DNA of 64,000 nt from the NCBI GenBank assembly GCA_050633885.1, contig JBOEHK010000001.1:806001-870000 (forward strand). The letters run 5' to 3'. The stretch is from JAWSVE01 sp050633885 (GTDB lineage Bacteria > Pseudomonadota > Gammaproteobacteria > Pseudomonadales > Cellvibrionaceae). A program made the position numbers and the translations under genes. Positions within the stretch are counted from its first letter, which is position 1; every line of letters begins with the position of its first letter. Shown one piece after another: positions 54,677 through 63,752 of the stretch. The notes beneath the pieces were generated by a model that made no database searches, was not told the DNA's origin, and was given only the letters and a program-made list of their open reading frames with translations.

Positions 54677-54807
54677 TAGGCTATTCTCAAAGCTAAATTC
54701 TAAGGCAATCTTAGTTATCTTTGAGATATCTAAAAACTAAACTGCATTTTATAATATGAGTAGGTTTTTTGGGAATGACAACTAGATCCAATTCTTTATA
54801 AGTAAGG
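54677..54807. repeat. Dispersed non-coding repeat, copy 1
   Basis: 131 bases closely matching 56216-56332 in direct orientation, with a few substitutions and small indels. Shared blocks include AAGGCAATCTTAGTTATCTT, GCATTTTATAATATGAGTAG and AACTAGATCCAATT. A near-palindrome TTAGTTATC...GATATCTAA lies inside. The pair of repeats brackets the genes at 54983 and 55648. Confidence 0.9.
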
Positions 54808-54866
54808 ATACCCAGAAAAGGTTATTAAAATAAAGAGTGTGAAAATAAAGAGAGTGGCTTATGAAA

Positions 54867-54903
54867 GGGCATAAGAGCAGTAAGTCTAAGTATTCATATG
54901 CCC
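54867..54903 (-). terminator. Possible terminator after array copy 54983-55396
   Basis: Seven-base perfect inverted repeat GGGCATA/TATGCCC with a 23-base loop; only a short T-stretch follows on the reverse strand. Confidence 0.35.
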
Positions 54904-54982
54904 AGTCTTTTAAAAATTCATAAATGCAATTTAAGAAAGTATTAGTTGAATATTATGAGTACATATCTTGGTTGCTAACACA

Positions 54983-55396
54983 TTAATACGGTTTAATTCT
55001 GCAAGCGAAAAGCTCACCTGCTTTAGCGTGATGAAAACCCATAAACCATCTACTCCACTGTTGTATCGGGGTTCGATGCGGTTGCATCAACTGATAAGGT
55101 CTATTTGGATTATCTTTTCTTAGTTTGTCATTAGTGTATAAGATTTGTGGTACTACTGCCCATGCAGAACTGCCTTTAAGAAGAGTCATAAATTTGTCCT
55201 TATAAGGACCCCCAGCACTCCATACTTCAAGTTTTGCCATTGAGAAATTTGTTGCCTCCCCGTTACTATGAAGGCAATAGGTAGATCCATAATTCTCTAA
55301 TAGTGGTGACCAATTTCCCCAGCTAGCAAGGCTTTGACTTGAAAATACGAAGGAAGTTATAAGCAAGGCTAATGTAAAAAAAATATTCTTTTTCAT
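54983..55396 (-). CDS. Small exported cysteine protein (array copy 3, two-cysteine type)
   Basis: A 137-residue secreted-type protein. Signal peptide ~1-24 ends near SLAS and is followed by WGNWSP, CLHSNGEA (cysteine 41), KLEVWSAGGPYKDKFMTLL, ILYTNDKLRKDNPNRPYQLMQ, and ELFACRIKPY (cysteine 132). The C-terminal half contains several tryptophans and histidines. An in-frame start 99 bases upstream is not used: ATG at 55396 with GAGAG upstream gives the signal peptide at the expected place. Function unknown. Confidence 0.75.
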   Translation of the reverse strand: MKKNIFFTLALLITSFVFSSQSLASWGNWSPLLENYGSTYCLHSNGEATNFSMAKLEVWSAGGPYKDKFMTLLKGSSAWAVVPQILYTNDKLRKDNPNRPYQLMQPHRTPIQQWSRWFMGFHHAKAGELFACRIKPY

Positions 55397-55647
55397 GTCT
55401 ACTCTCGTTTTTATTGTTAATGAAAATCTAACCTCTGTTAATGCATCAATATAAATCGAATACATATAACCTATTCTAAGTAACAACAGATCCATTAAAA
55501 ATTACATTTTATAATTTTTATAAAAGAAATTTTTATTATGTAATTTTTATCGATACACCGCGAGATAGATATGATAGAAAAACTACGAAAATCAAAATAG
55601 ATAATCGTAGTTTGAGCGCTATAAAAATACTAGGAGTTTATTTTTAT

Positions 55648-56103
55648 TTAAGTCCCAATTCTGCAAGCGAATTTACTTCCAGGAGCAGCGACAATTTTAG
55701 CAAGCTTTTTGGTTTCGCCGCGTTTCAATGTTGAGTTGAATATCATACTAATCGGAAAATTAGGATTGGAAATCTTGAGCCAATCATTGCTCATAATGAT
55801 TTGGGTTTTAACTTTTGAGTTGCCATTGTTTCTATTAATAGAGATTTTAACTTGATCAGTACCAAATAAACCAATGCAATTAGGTTCAACAGGAGAGCCA
55901 TTTGGAGTGCATTTATCTGGTGTGTGTTTGATGCTGAGGACAGCAGAGTCATTCCTTCCGCTATTACGTGTGATATGTGTGCAAGTTTGAGATTTGGATG
56001 ATGTTGCGCTTTTGCTCCATGCTCCCATGCCCGCAAAGCTACTACTAGAAAATATTGAAAATGAGATAAGAGATGTAATTATTATACCTATATGACTCTT
56101 CAT
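55648..56103 (-). CDS. Small exported cysteine protein (array copy 4, four-cysteine type)
   Basis: A 151-residue secreted-type protein. Signal peptide ends near SSFA, followed by GMGAWSK; CTHITRNSGR (cysteine 41), then cysteines 65, 76 and 147 (KFACRIGT). The block KVKTQIIMSNDWLKISNPNFPISMIFNSTLKRGE is shared almost residue for residue with copy 52516-52965, so these two form a four-cysteine subfamily. AAGGAAAA precedes the ATG. Repeat copy 2 lies just upstream and may carry its promoter. Function unknown. Confidence 0.8.
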   Translation of the reverse strand: MKSHIGIIITSLISFSIFSSSSFAGMGAWSKSATSSKSQTCTHITRNSGRNDSAVLSIKHTPDKCTPNGSPVEPNCIGLFGTDQVKISINRNNGNSKVKTQIIMSNDWLKISNPNFPISMIFNSTLKRGETKKLAKIVAAPGSKFACRIGT

Positions 56104-56215
56104 AAATTTTCCTTGATTTAGGGTTGTTTTAGAGTGTTTTTGGAATTGTTATGCTTTTTATTTACCTGTTTTTTAGTATGTATAAAAATTTTAAAAATCA
56201 TTTTATAGGCTTTCA

Positions 56216-56332
56216 AAAAGCTAAATTCCAAGGCAATCTTAGTTATCTTTGAAATATCTAAAAACTGCATTTTATAATATGAGTAGGTTTTTTTTGGGAA
56301 TGAGAACTAGATCCAATTAATTATAAGTAAGG
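56216..56332. repeat. Dispersed non-coding repeat, copy 2
   Basis: 117 bases matching 54677-54807 in the same orientation, with several single-base changes and a missing CTAAA-type unit. It lies between the 776-residue protein gene and the array copy at 55648. Confidence 0.9.
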
Positions 56333-56358
56333 TTTCATCGCTATGTTATTTTGAATAG

Positions 56359-58689
56359 TCAGTTGTTGAGATAAAAGACTTTATCATCATTGTTTTTGCC
56401 AAGCTGTATTTCTTCTTCTATGTGTGGTGCGTTGCTTTCGGGTATGATTCTTATTAAGGCGGAGTTAGATAACCCTCCAAGCATTAACGAAAACTCACCA
56501 GTTGGAGATTCAAAAAACTGAACGATTGGTTGGCCTGATTCTGGTACAAGTTGTACGGTAAATTCTTTAGACGGTGTGCCGTCAGATAGAAGTACTTTGC
56601 CTTTAAAGATTTTCGGTTGCGCTAGGGAAATATTTAATTCTTCTCCTGGGAATACACCTGCTTTGTTCGCCTCTATGCCTTCTGGAGAGGATATCAATAG
56701 TTGGTAGGCTTCGTTTGGCACGAGGCCGGAAAAAATAAATTTTCCATTTTTGTCTGTTAAGCTACTTTGCTTACCGTGCATAATTTCTTGTATGGTTGAA
56801 AAGAAAGCGTCTTCACCAGTGAGCTTTTCACTGACTGCTCTGACTTCAACATTGCTGGCAAATGCCCCTGTGTGATCATAAATAGTGCCTTTTATCTCTC
56901 CTGCATGACTAAGCGCTATATGAGTCAACTCTATCGGTTGACTATTCTCAATGAGAATCCATTCTTCGTTATTATTTTTTAATGGAGTTTTTGGGTTTTT
57001 ATTATCATAAGCAAGCACTTGATAACGACCAAGCGGTAGCGGGGTGATGTTGTACTTTCCATTACCTAAATAGAGAGATTCAAATCGTTGGCCCGATTCA
57101 TTTTGTGCATAAAAAAATGTTCTTGAGTTTGATTGATCCTTATCTGTTTGGCTTAAAATAGAGATATTACCTTGACCAGCTATAATTAGATTTACAGGTT
57201 CTAGAGCTACCCCATTAAGCAGTGACAGTGTGTGTTTAGACATTTCTATTGCACTTAAACCAGGTGGACCAGCCTCTATTTGATATTCACCTTCAAGTAG
57301 GCCGCCAAATTTATGATAGCCTTTTTCATTCGTTATGGCTGCGGCACTATAAATTGGGATTCTGCTGTCTATAGAATCAATATTTTCTGACGTGGGGTTG
57401 CTAGATTTGGTTAAGTTGATGGTTGCATTGTGAATAGGTTGGCCAACTTGATTAGTGACCAAAACCTCTAAGGATAAGCCGCTTTCAAAATACCATTCAA
57501 CCTCCTTCGTGTCATTGAGATCAATGACACGAGGGCCTTTTGCTAGCATATGTTGATCGCAGTACGATGTTGCATTATAGGAGCGAATTGGAAGCGCTGG
57601 GAAATTGACAGCTCCATTTTTTGATTGAATTAAAAGTCGTGTACTGTTGTCGTTTTCTACAATTGTGTTTATGGGGGCTAGATAAGTATGACCGGATGAA
57701 CATGAGCCAGTGCTAGTCTTTAGCAGTCCTGTTAGTGCTTGCCCTTTTTCTACAACAATTGTTATCTTTTCGTTGTTGTAATCTTTGCCATTAAAAACAA
57801 TACTTTTTTCGACTGTCCAAACATCATCAAATACACGAAGATATGATTCACCAGTTTTTAACCCTTCTAGCAAAAACTCTCCATTCTCATCCGTTGTTGT
57901 ATAGACACTCGAATCGTTAAATAAAGAGTCTTCTTTGTTGGCGACTACCTTGATATCACTAAGTGGTGTTCCTGTGGATTTGCTAATTACTTTGCCTTGA
58001 ACTGAAAAACCTGGAAAAAGTTTGATTGTGACATCGTGGGAAGGCGAAGAGGTGAATACTTCTGATTGTGAGTAGTTAGATGATTTTGCTGTGAGAACTA
58101 CAGGTCCATTAGGAGCCCAGCCTTGGAATTTACCTCTTTCATCTGTGATGACTTCACTTATTATTTCACCTTCTTTTACTATCGCTACTTGAGCTCCACT
58201 GATGGTTTCACCAGAGGCACTATATACGATGCCTTGAATATTTTTATCTGAAAATTCAAGATTGAAAATGGCATCAGTAATTAATCCAGGTGTAATGTTA
58301 AATGAGAGTTTTTCACTTTTGTGCTGTTTAGCAGTGACAACTAGTTCGTAACTTCCCGCTTCGAGGATGATTTCAAATTGCCCATTTTCTTTTATTTTTT
58401 GACATTTTTTAAATGTTTGTAACACTGGATTTTTTCCATAAGCACAAATTTGAACTTGGCTCAGTTTAAGTTGATTCTTTGAGCTAACAGAGCCAATTAT
58501 CCACCCTTGATTTTGCGAATTGTTGTCTAAATCCGCTTTATCAGTATCAATGCTAAAGGTAGAGTGATTTACTTCAACAGAAGGACTAGAGTTGGAGGTG
58601 AATAGGGTATAGATTGCGAAAATAAAAGATAAAAATGAAATGCAAAAAATTATAAATATTGTATTTTTTTTAGTTAAAATAGGTGCCAT
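56359..58689 (-). CDS. Membrane-anchored multidomain protein with carboxypeptidase-regulatory-like repeats
   Basis: A 776-residue protein. One N-terminal helix (residues ~10-30) anchors or exports it, and the rest looks like a string of ~8 beta-sandwich domains of about 70-90 residues. Many start with a GxV-type strand and carry the carboxypeptidase-regulatory/Ig-like rhythm (IIGSVSSKN, IQGIVYSASGETISGAQVAIV, VQGKVISKSTGTPLSDIKVVANK, IKGTIYDHTGAFASNVEVRAVSE, FKGKVLLSDGTPSKEFTVQLV). No catalytic motif seen. It could be a surface or periplasmic scaffold or sensor. It lies 41 bases after the Crp/Fnr-like gene. Confidence 0.72.
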   Translation of the reverse strand: MAPILTKKNTIFIIFCISFLSFIFAIYTLFTSNSSPSVEVNHSTFSIDTDKADLDNNSQNQGWIIGSVSSKNQLKLSQVQICAYGKNPVLQTFKKCQKIKENGQFEIILEAGSYELVVTAKQHKSEKLSFNITPGLITDAIFNLEFSDKNIQGIVYSASGETISGAQVAIVKEGEIISEVITDERGKFQGWAPNGPVVLTAKSSNYSQSEVFTSSPSHDVTIKLFPGFSVQGKVISKSTGTPLSDIKVVANKEDSLFNDSSVYTTTDENGEFLLEGLKTGESYLRVFDDVWTVEKSIVFNGKDYNNEKITIVVEKGQALTGLLKTSTGSCSSGHTYLAPINTIVENDNSTRLLIQSKNGAVNFPALPIRSYNATSYCDQHMLAKGPRVIDLNDTKEVEWYFESGLSLEVLVTNQVGQPIHNATINLTKSSNPTSENIDSIDSRIPIYSAAAITNEKGYHKFGGLLEGEYQIEAGPPGLSAIEMSKHTLSLLNGVALEPVNLIIAGQGNISILSQTDKDQSNSRTFFYAQNESGQRFESLYLGNGKYNITPLPLGRYQVLAYDNKNPKTPLKNNNEEWILIENSQPIELTHIALSHAGEIKGTIYDHTGAFASNVEVRAVSEKLTGEDAFFSTIQEIMHGKQSSLTDKNGKFIFSGLVPNEAYQLLISSPEGIEANKAGVFPGEELNISLAQPKIFKGKVLLSDGTPSKEFTVQLVPESGQPIVQFFESPTGEFSLMLGGLSNSALIRIIPESNAPHIEEEIQLGKNNDDKVFYLNN

Positions 58690-58730
58690 TTTTTTCTCGA
58701 TTAATGATATGTAGATAGTGATAAATGTCG

Positions 58731-59303
58731 CTAAGCAAAGCTTTGTTGTTTAAGCAGTTTCGTTTTGGCACGATGCATTGTTACTGGAGTAATCCCGAGG
58801 TATGAGGCTATATGGTAATCAGGGATGGTTTTAAAAAGGCCAGGAAAAGTTGATGCAAAGTCTTTTACGCGATCCTCAGCATTTTTATGGGATAATAATA
58901 AGGATCTTTTTCTTAGCCAATGATTTTGAGATTCTAAGATATTATTGACCCAGCAGCTTCCGTTCTTATCGTTTTCTATTTTTTTTAAAAAATTTTGCAT
59001 AGGTATTTTTCTGTATTTACCTGGTGTTAGCATGGTTATACTGGTGTTTGCATTAACACCTAGTTTGTAGGTGAATATGCTGCCGATTAATGCTGGGGAC
59101 GACCAGAAATTTATATTTATATCTCGACCATCATTGAATATAAGATGTTCTCTGGCTATACCTTCTGTAAGGAAAAACATATATTCAACAGGGTTGTTCT
59201 CACTTTGAAGCACTTCATTTTTATGTGAAATACTAATCTTGATAGAATCAAAAAAATTAGAATTGATGATTTCATTGGCGTGATAGAGTTCGTTTTTATG
59301 CAT
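58731..59303 (-). CDS. Crp/Fnr-like transcriptional regulator
   Basis: A 190-residue regulator. The N-terminal ~120 residues follow the cyclic-nucleotide-binding-like beta roll (YMFFLTEGIAREHLIFNDGRDININFWSS), and the C-terminal helix-turn-helix reads IPDYHIASYLGITPVTMHRAKTKL, as in Crp/Fnr proteins of the FxlR/Bacteroidetes-like style. The phosphate-binding arginine typical of cAMP sites is not obvious, so the ligand may differ or be absent. It heads the reverse-strand run toward the 776-residue protein and the array and may control them. Confidence 0.8.
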   Translation of the reverse strand: MHKNELYHANEIINSNFFDSIKISISHKNEVLQSENNPVEYMFFLTEGIAREHLIFNDGRDININFWSSPALIGSIFTYKLGVNANTSITMLTPGKYRKIPMQNFLKKIENDKNGSCWVNNILESQNHWLRKRSLLLSHKNAEDRVKDFASTFPGLFKTIPDYHIASYLGITPVTMHRAKTKLLKQQSFA

Positions 59304-59995
59304 GTTTAAGTTAATTAAATATTGGCTAATGAATGATATACAAAAATAGTTTAATTATCTTTGCCTTAGAATTTTATGTTCTAATCTTTGTATCAGTGCT
59401 CGAAATAATATGCATCTAAAAAACACAATGCATGTTTTTTATCATTGAGTTCTAATTACATCAGTGTTTCTTAGTTGAATTGAGCGGCTTCTCAATGAAA
59501 TAACCATTTAAGTCTATTTATTGTTGGTTAATGAGGCATATGTTTTGATTAATCACTTACCCATCAGCTTAATATTTAACATTGAGACAACAGGATACTC
59601 TGCTGTCTTCTCAAGTTTTTTATTCTAGAAGCTGATTCTAACGATTGAATAATTAAAGACGAATAACATTTGATAACTTTTTATAAATAGCATTGATTAT
59701 TCTCTAAATTAAACAATACTCGTGTAATGTTTTTTTGAAAAAAACACTCCCATTAAATTATTCATATTTTTCAAATCTGTTTAGATCGTCGGTTGTTTTT
59801 GAGGATGAGAGGAGCTGCGGAAAGGGAGGGGTTAAGCTAAAAAATGCGATTTTTGTTTTTGGTGTTTGCTGAAGGGGATGGCGCAGCTATCTTAGCAAGG
59901 TTTTTCTAAGCTCTGTATAAATCGATGCTTAAGTGTGAAGAACCTTGTGAGCATTAATAAAGTTACTGAGTCTAATAGGCTAGACCAAATATAGG
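59304..59995. other. Intergenic region between M13 peptidase and Crp/Fnr-like genes
   Basis: 692 AT-rich bases, no gene-like frame. Promoter(s) for the Crp/Fnr-like gene should lie near 59310-59400. A short CTTAG...CTAAG inverted repeat is present near 59890. Nothing else recognised. Confidence 0.5.
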
Positions 59996-62092
59996 CTACC
60001 AAATTTTAACCCGCTCTTTTTCTGGTAGATACATTGCGTCGCCTTCTTGAACACCAAAGGCTTGATGAAATTCTGGCATGTTGGGAACGACTCCGTTGGT
60101 TCTGAATCGAGGAGGAGAGTGAGGATCTGTGAGTATACGTCTTTTTAGTTCAGCATCTCTGTATTTATTTGCCCAGACTTGCCCCCAGCCTAAGAAAAAG
60201 CGTTGTTCGCCCGTGAACCCGTCGATAATGGGAGCTTGTTTATCGTTAAGAGATCGTTGGTAGGCTTTGTAGGCAATGGTTAAACCGCTTAGATCGCCAA
60301 TGTTTTCTCCTTGGGTCAGCTCCCCATTAACGTGTATATCGTCGAGAACAACAAAGCTGTTATATTGAGCGACCAATTTTTGAGTTCTATTTGTAAATTC
60401 TTTTAAGTCTTGCTCACTCCACCAGTTAGTTAACAGTCCATCACCGTCTGATTTTGCACCTTGATCATCAAACCCGTGTCCCATCTCGTGTCCAATCACT
60501 CCACCAATTGCACCGTAATTAATGGCATCATCAGCAGCTAAATTGAAAAATGGCGGTTGTAGTATGGCTGCTGGGAAAACGATTTCATTCATGCCGGGAT
60601 TGTAATAGGCGTTCACGGTTTGGGGGTTCATAAACCATTCATTTTTATTAACAGGATTACCTAATTTATTAATGTTGATTTGATAATAAAATTCAGTGGC
60701 ACGAAGATAATTACCAAATAAGTCATCTGCTTTTATATCTAATGACTTAAGGTCCCGCCACTCTTCGGGATAACCTATTTTGGGTGTGAACTTTTCAAGC
60801 TTTTCTATTGCTTTTTTCTTTGTGTCATCTCCCATCCACTCTAAACCCAGAATGCCTTCGCGATAGGCTTCTCGTAAATTTTCAACCAACTCAACCATCC
60901 GTTGTTTGGCTTCTGATGAGAAATGCTCATCGACATACAGTTTTCCAATAGCGTCACCGAGCAAATTGTTGAGCATGCTCACGGCTCGCTTCCATCGCTC
61001 TTGTTGTTGTTCTACACCTGACAATGTTTTGCCAAAAAAAATAAAATCTTCTTGATCTATTTCGTTTGATAATAATCCTGCGTAAGAAGAAAGTGCATGC
61101 CATTTTAGATAATGTTGCCAATCGGCAATTGAAAATTGTGAAATCAAACCGTCAATATTTTTAAAATAGTCGGGTGTAGATACGATAACGTTTTCCGCTT
61201 TAGTAATGCCAGCTGTCTCAAAAAAAGACATCCAATGAAAGACTTTATTTTGTAAAGAGAAGTCACTGACAGTCATTTTGTTGTAGGTTTTGTTACGGTC
61301 TCGCAGTTCTTCACGTGGCCAATGTCGTTCAGCAATGGCGTATTCTATTTTATAAATAGCGTTAGCAGCTTCTGCGGTATTAGCCGTATTGGTGAAATTC
61401 AACATAGTTTGTATGTGTTGCCGGTATTTGTCTTGTAAGGCTTTTGATTGTTCGCCGCTTTTAAGATAATAATCCCGATCAGGAAGGCCTAAACCTGAAT
61501 GATAAAAAATGATGATGTATTCAGTTGGTTTTTTCTCGTCGTTATCAATGTAAAAACCAAAAGGAATTGAAATGTTTTGACGTTGTGCTTGAGCGAAAAA
61601 GCTAGAGAGTTCTTTATAGGTTTTAATACTTTCGATTTTTTTTAGTAAATCTTCCATTGGTGTTGTTTTTAATTCATTAATTTTTTCAGTGTTCATGAAG
61701 CTTGAATAAAAATCGCCAATTTGCTGAGATTCAGTACCTTTTGTTTTAGCTGATGGCGACTCTTCAGCTTTTTGAATAATGTTTTTTACATCGTCTCTTG
61801 CTTTATCGCCCAGCATGGTAAACGCGCCGTAGCGTGCTTTGTCGTCAGGAATTTCTGTTGTGTTTAACCAATTACCATTAGCGTAACGAAAAAAATCGTG
61901 TTTCGGGTCAATACTTGTATCTAAAAAGTCTAATCGTATACCAGAAACTAATGATTGCTCTTCTGTCTTAGGTAGCTCTCGTTTTGATTTGTCGGCCATC
62001 GATCCTGATTGAGAAGATTTCTCGCAACCAGTCACTGATAGAGTTGCTAATAGGCATGCTGAAAAAATCAGTAGCATACGGCGTTTGGACAT
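59996..62092 (-). CDS. M13-family zinc metallopeptidase (neprilysin-like) lipoprotein
   Basis: A 698-residue endopeptidase. The signal peptide ends in a lipobox-like SVTGC (cysteine ~23). Zinc motif VIGHEMGHGFDD (HEMGH 535-539) and the second ligand glutamate in GENIGDLSGL (~596) are intact, as is the early SGIRLDFLDTSIDPKHDFFRYANGNW typical of the M13 N-terminal domain. Bacterial M13 peptidases degrade small peptides in the periplasm. The lipobox suggests outer- or inner-membrane anchoring. The ATG is preceded by CGGGAGA. Confidence 0.93.
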   Translation of the reverse strand: MSKRRMLLIFSACLLATLSVTGCEKSSQSGSMADKSKRELPKTEEQSLVSGIRLDFLDTSIDPKHDFFRYANGNWLNTTEIPDDKARYGAFTMLGDKARDDVKNIIQKAEESPSAKTKGTESQQIGDFYSSFMNTEKINELKTTPMEDLLKKIESIKTYKELSSFFAQAQRQNISIPFGFYIDNDEKKPTEYIIIFYHSGLGLPDRDYYLKSGEQSKALQDKYRQHIQTMLNFTNTANTAEAANAIYKIEYAIAERHWPREELRDRNKTYNKMTVSDFSLQNKVFHWMSFFETAGITKAENVIVSTPDYFKNIDGLISQFSIADWQHYLKWHALSSYAGLLSNEIDQEDFIFFGKTLSGVEQQQERWKRAVSMLNNLLGDAIGKLYVDEHFSSEAKQRMVELVENLREAYREGILGLEWMGDDTKKKAIEKLEKFTPKIGYPEEWRDLKSLDIKADDLFGNYLRATEFYYQININKLGNPVNKNEWFMNPQTVNAYYNPGMNEIVFPAAILQPPFFNLAADDAINYGAIGGVIGHEMGHGFDDQGAKSDGDGLLTNWWSEQDLKEFTNRTQKLVAQYNSFVVLDDIHVNGELTQGENIGDLSGLTIAYKAYQRSLNDKQAPIIDGFTGEQRFFLGWGQVWANKYRDAELKRRILTDPHSPPRFRTNGVVPNMPEFHQAFGVQEGDAMYLPEKERVKIW

Positions 62093-62328
62093 CTGGCTAT
62101 CTCCCGAAGATCAATTGTTATGCCTAACAATCTAAGACGAGTGTAGATTGTATTGCCATAGAGTATTAAATGAAAATAAATAGTGTAAATTATCGATTAT
62201 TCTCTTATGCCGTCTGTGTAATCGGTTGAGTTGCACAAAAATAGATCGTAATCAGTTAGATGAGTGTGTATTGAGTTCTTTATCGTGGTGGAAGGAGTGT
62301 GTGGATGTGAAATATGAAAGAGGAATTA

Positions 62329-62520
62329 CTAGTGGGTAAATTTGCCTTGAGTAAGGTCTTGGTATGGGAGCGCTGTATGAAGAGAAGATGGGATTCCGCA
62401 CTCAGGGCATATTTTGGAAACAACTTTATCTTTTCTTAGCAAGATTGAAAGCTGTTTGATGGTTCCCGTCCATCCACATTGGCAACGTGAATAAAAAGAT
62501 GTAGCGGAATGCTTTTTCAT
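62329..62520 (-). CDS. Small zinc-ribbon-like protein, 63 residues
   Basis: A 63-residue protein. C-x-C in SRCQCGWTG and C-x2-C in KICPECGIP, separated by 22 residues, form a zinc-ribbon-like pair typical of small stand-alone ribbons. Family not recognised, and no ribosome site is clear before the ATG. It lies between the peptidase and the enoyl-CoA hydratase, all on one strand. Confidence 0.5.
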   Translation of the reverse strand: MKKHSATSFYSRCQCGWTGTIKQLSILLRKDKVVSKICPECGIPSSLHTALPYQDLTQGKFTH

Positions 62521-62823
62521 AATTGTATTTATTAATCACTGTTGTCAGAAAGCACAATACCAGGTGCACTTTCTGATTTGGTCATAGGTTGTCCAATTAT
62601 GACGAATCAAAAGGGTGCACTCAAGAGGGTTTTTAGAACTTTTACTCGCGTTCTATGGCTTAGATTAAGTGCTCGAAACTCTATGGTTTTGTTTGCAATA
62701 ATTAAGGTTCAGCAATCATTCGTTACTTTTAATTGTAATTTTAATCTTAATGTTTTGTGTAAGTTAAAGTTAGGTTTTATATTAGATTTGCATGTTAACT
62801 AATTGATAATAAATAACTATTTT
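62521..62823. other. Intergenic region before the enoyl-CoA hydratase end
   Basis: 303 bases with no credible gene. A forward frame of 86 codons (62542-62802) has no ribosome site and no homology-like features. Confidence 0.5.
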
Positions 62824-63642
62824 CTACCTTCCTTTGAATTCTGGAGGGCGTTTTTCATTAAATGCAAGCAGCGCTTCTTTGAAGTCTTCTGTTGTTGTGA
62901 GTGATGCAAAATGCATCAGTAGATGATCAACTGTACCTTCGAAAGTTTGATCCATTCCCAGGCGCATCATCCTTTTTGTGGTTTGGACGGCGAGAGGGCC
63001 GTTGGCTGCTATTTCACTTGCCCATTGTTTTGCTGTAGCAAGTACTTCATTGGTTGGTACAACAGTGTTGGCAATGTCGAGATCAAAACAGTCTTGGGCG
63101 CTTAAGGTTGATCCGCGGAAAAAGATTTCAGCTGCTTTTCCCCAGCCAATAAGTCTTGGTAACAACCACGTGCCGCCACTTTCGGGGACAACGTTTCGTT
63201 TCACCATGGTGGCGGCTAACTTTGCTGTGTCGCCCATTACTCGCATGTCGGCTAATAATGCCATGTCCATTCCAAAGCCGGCTGCCGCGCCATTAATTGC
63301 TGCGATGACGGGTTTGTCCATTTCCCAGAGTGCAGTGATTGGACTTTTATCTAAGCTGAATAGTTGTTTTGCATCGCGTGTTAAGCCAATTCCTTCTCCC
63401 GAATTCATTTTTTCCTGCGTGTCTTTTAAATCGAGACCGGAGCAGAATCCTTTTCCTGCGCCTGTGATAATTACGACACGAACATCTGGGTCGTGGTTTG
63501 CTGTTTTTAGTGTGTCAGCTAAATCATTCAGCATAGCTCCACTAATGGCATTTAATCTATCAGGGCGATTCAGTGTGATGGTGAGAATGTGATCAGATTG
63601 TTCGGTGAGAATGTCTTGATGTGAAGAATGGGTTGTTGTCAT
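62824..63642 (-). CDS. Enoyl-CoA hydratase/isomerase family protein
   Basis: A 272-residue crotonase-fold protein. The oxyanion and catalytic regions are ITGAGKGFCSGLDLKD and AAINGAAAGFGMDMALLADMRVMG, then KRNVVPESGGTWLLPRLIGWGKAAEI, where E in VVPESGG is the likely acid/base; ending FNEKRPPEFKGR is typical. It hydrates or isomerises enoyl-CoAs in fatty-acid or aromatic-acid breakdown; exact substrate unknown. It follows the ETF-QO gene on the same strand, with a terminator between. Confidence 0.9.
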   Translation of the reverse strand: MTTTHSSHQDILTEQSDHILTITLNRPDRLNAISGAMLNDLADTLKTANHDPDVRVVIITGAGKGFCSGLDLKDTQEKMNSGEGIGLTRDAKQLFSLDKSPITALWEMDKPVIAAINGAAAGFGMDMALLADMRVMGDTAKLAATMVKRNVVPESGGTWLLPRLIGWGKAAEIFFRGSTLSAQDCFDLDIANTVVPTNEVLATAKQWASEIAANGPLAVQTTKRMMRLGMDQTFEGTVDHLLMHFASLTTTEDFKEALLAFNEKRPPEFKGR

Positions 63643-63681
63643 TGTTATTCTCTAAAAAATTAACTTTATCAATGTCTAAAA

Positions 63682-63719
63682 AAAATCCCGAAAAGATGTG
63701 TAGGTCTATCCGGGATTTT
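63682..63719. terminator. Intrinsic terminator between ETF-QO and enoyl-CoA hydratase genes
   Basis: AAAATCCCG (63682-63690) pairs with CGGGATTTT (63711-63719), with A-run on the left giving a T-run on the reverse strand, after the ETF-QO stop. Confidence 0.85.
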
Positions 63720-63752
63720 GCTTTCAACATCCAAGTGTTTTGTCAGTTAGTT

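Larger units (their letters stand above)
54371..54982. other. Intergenic region between array copies, with dispersed repeat
   Basis: 612 AT-rich bases with no gene. They contain repeat copy 1 (54677-54807) and an inverted repeat GGGCATA/TATGCCC at 54867-54903 that may end transcription of the copy at 54983. Confidence 0.6.

Noticed and set aside
62542..62802. Forward 86-codon frame before enoyl-CoA hydratase
   Set aside because: No ribosome site or conserved feature, and codon content is unlike neighbouring genes.
62978..63592. 204-codon forward frame opposite the enoyl-CoA hydratase gene
   Set aside because: It lies antisense to a clear enzyme gene and has shadow-frame composition.
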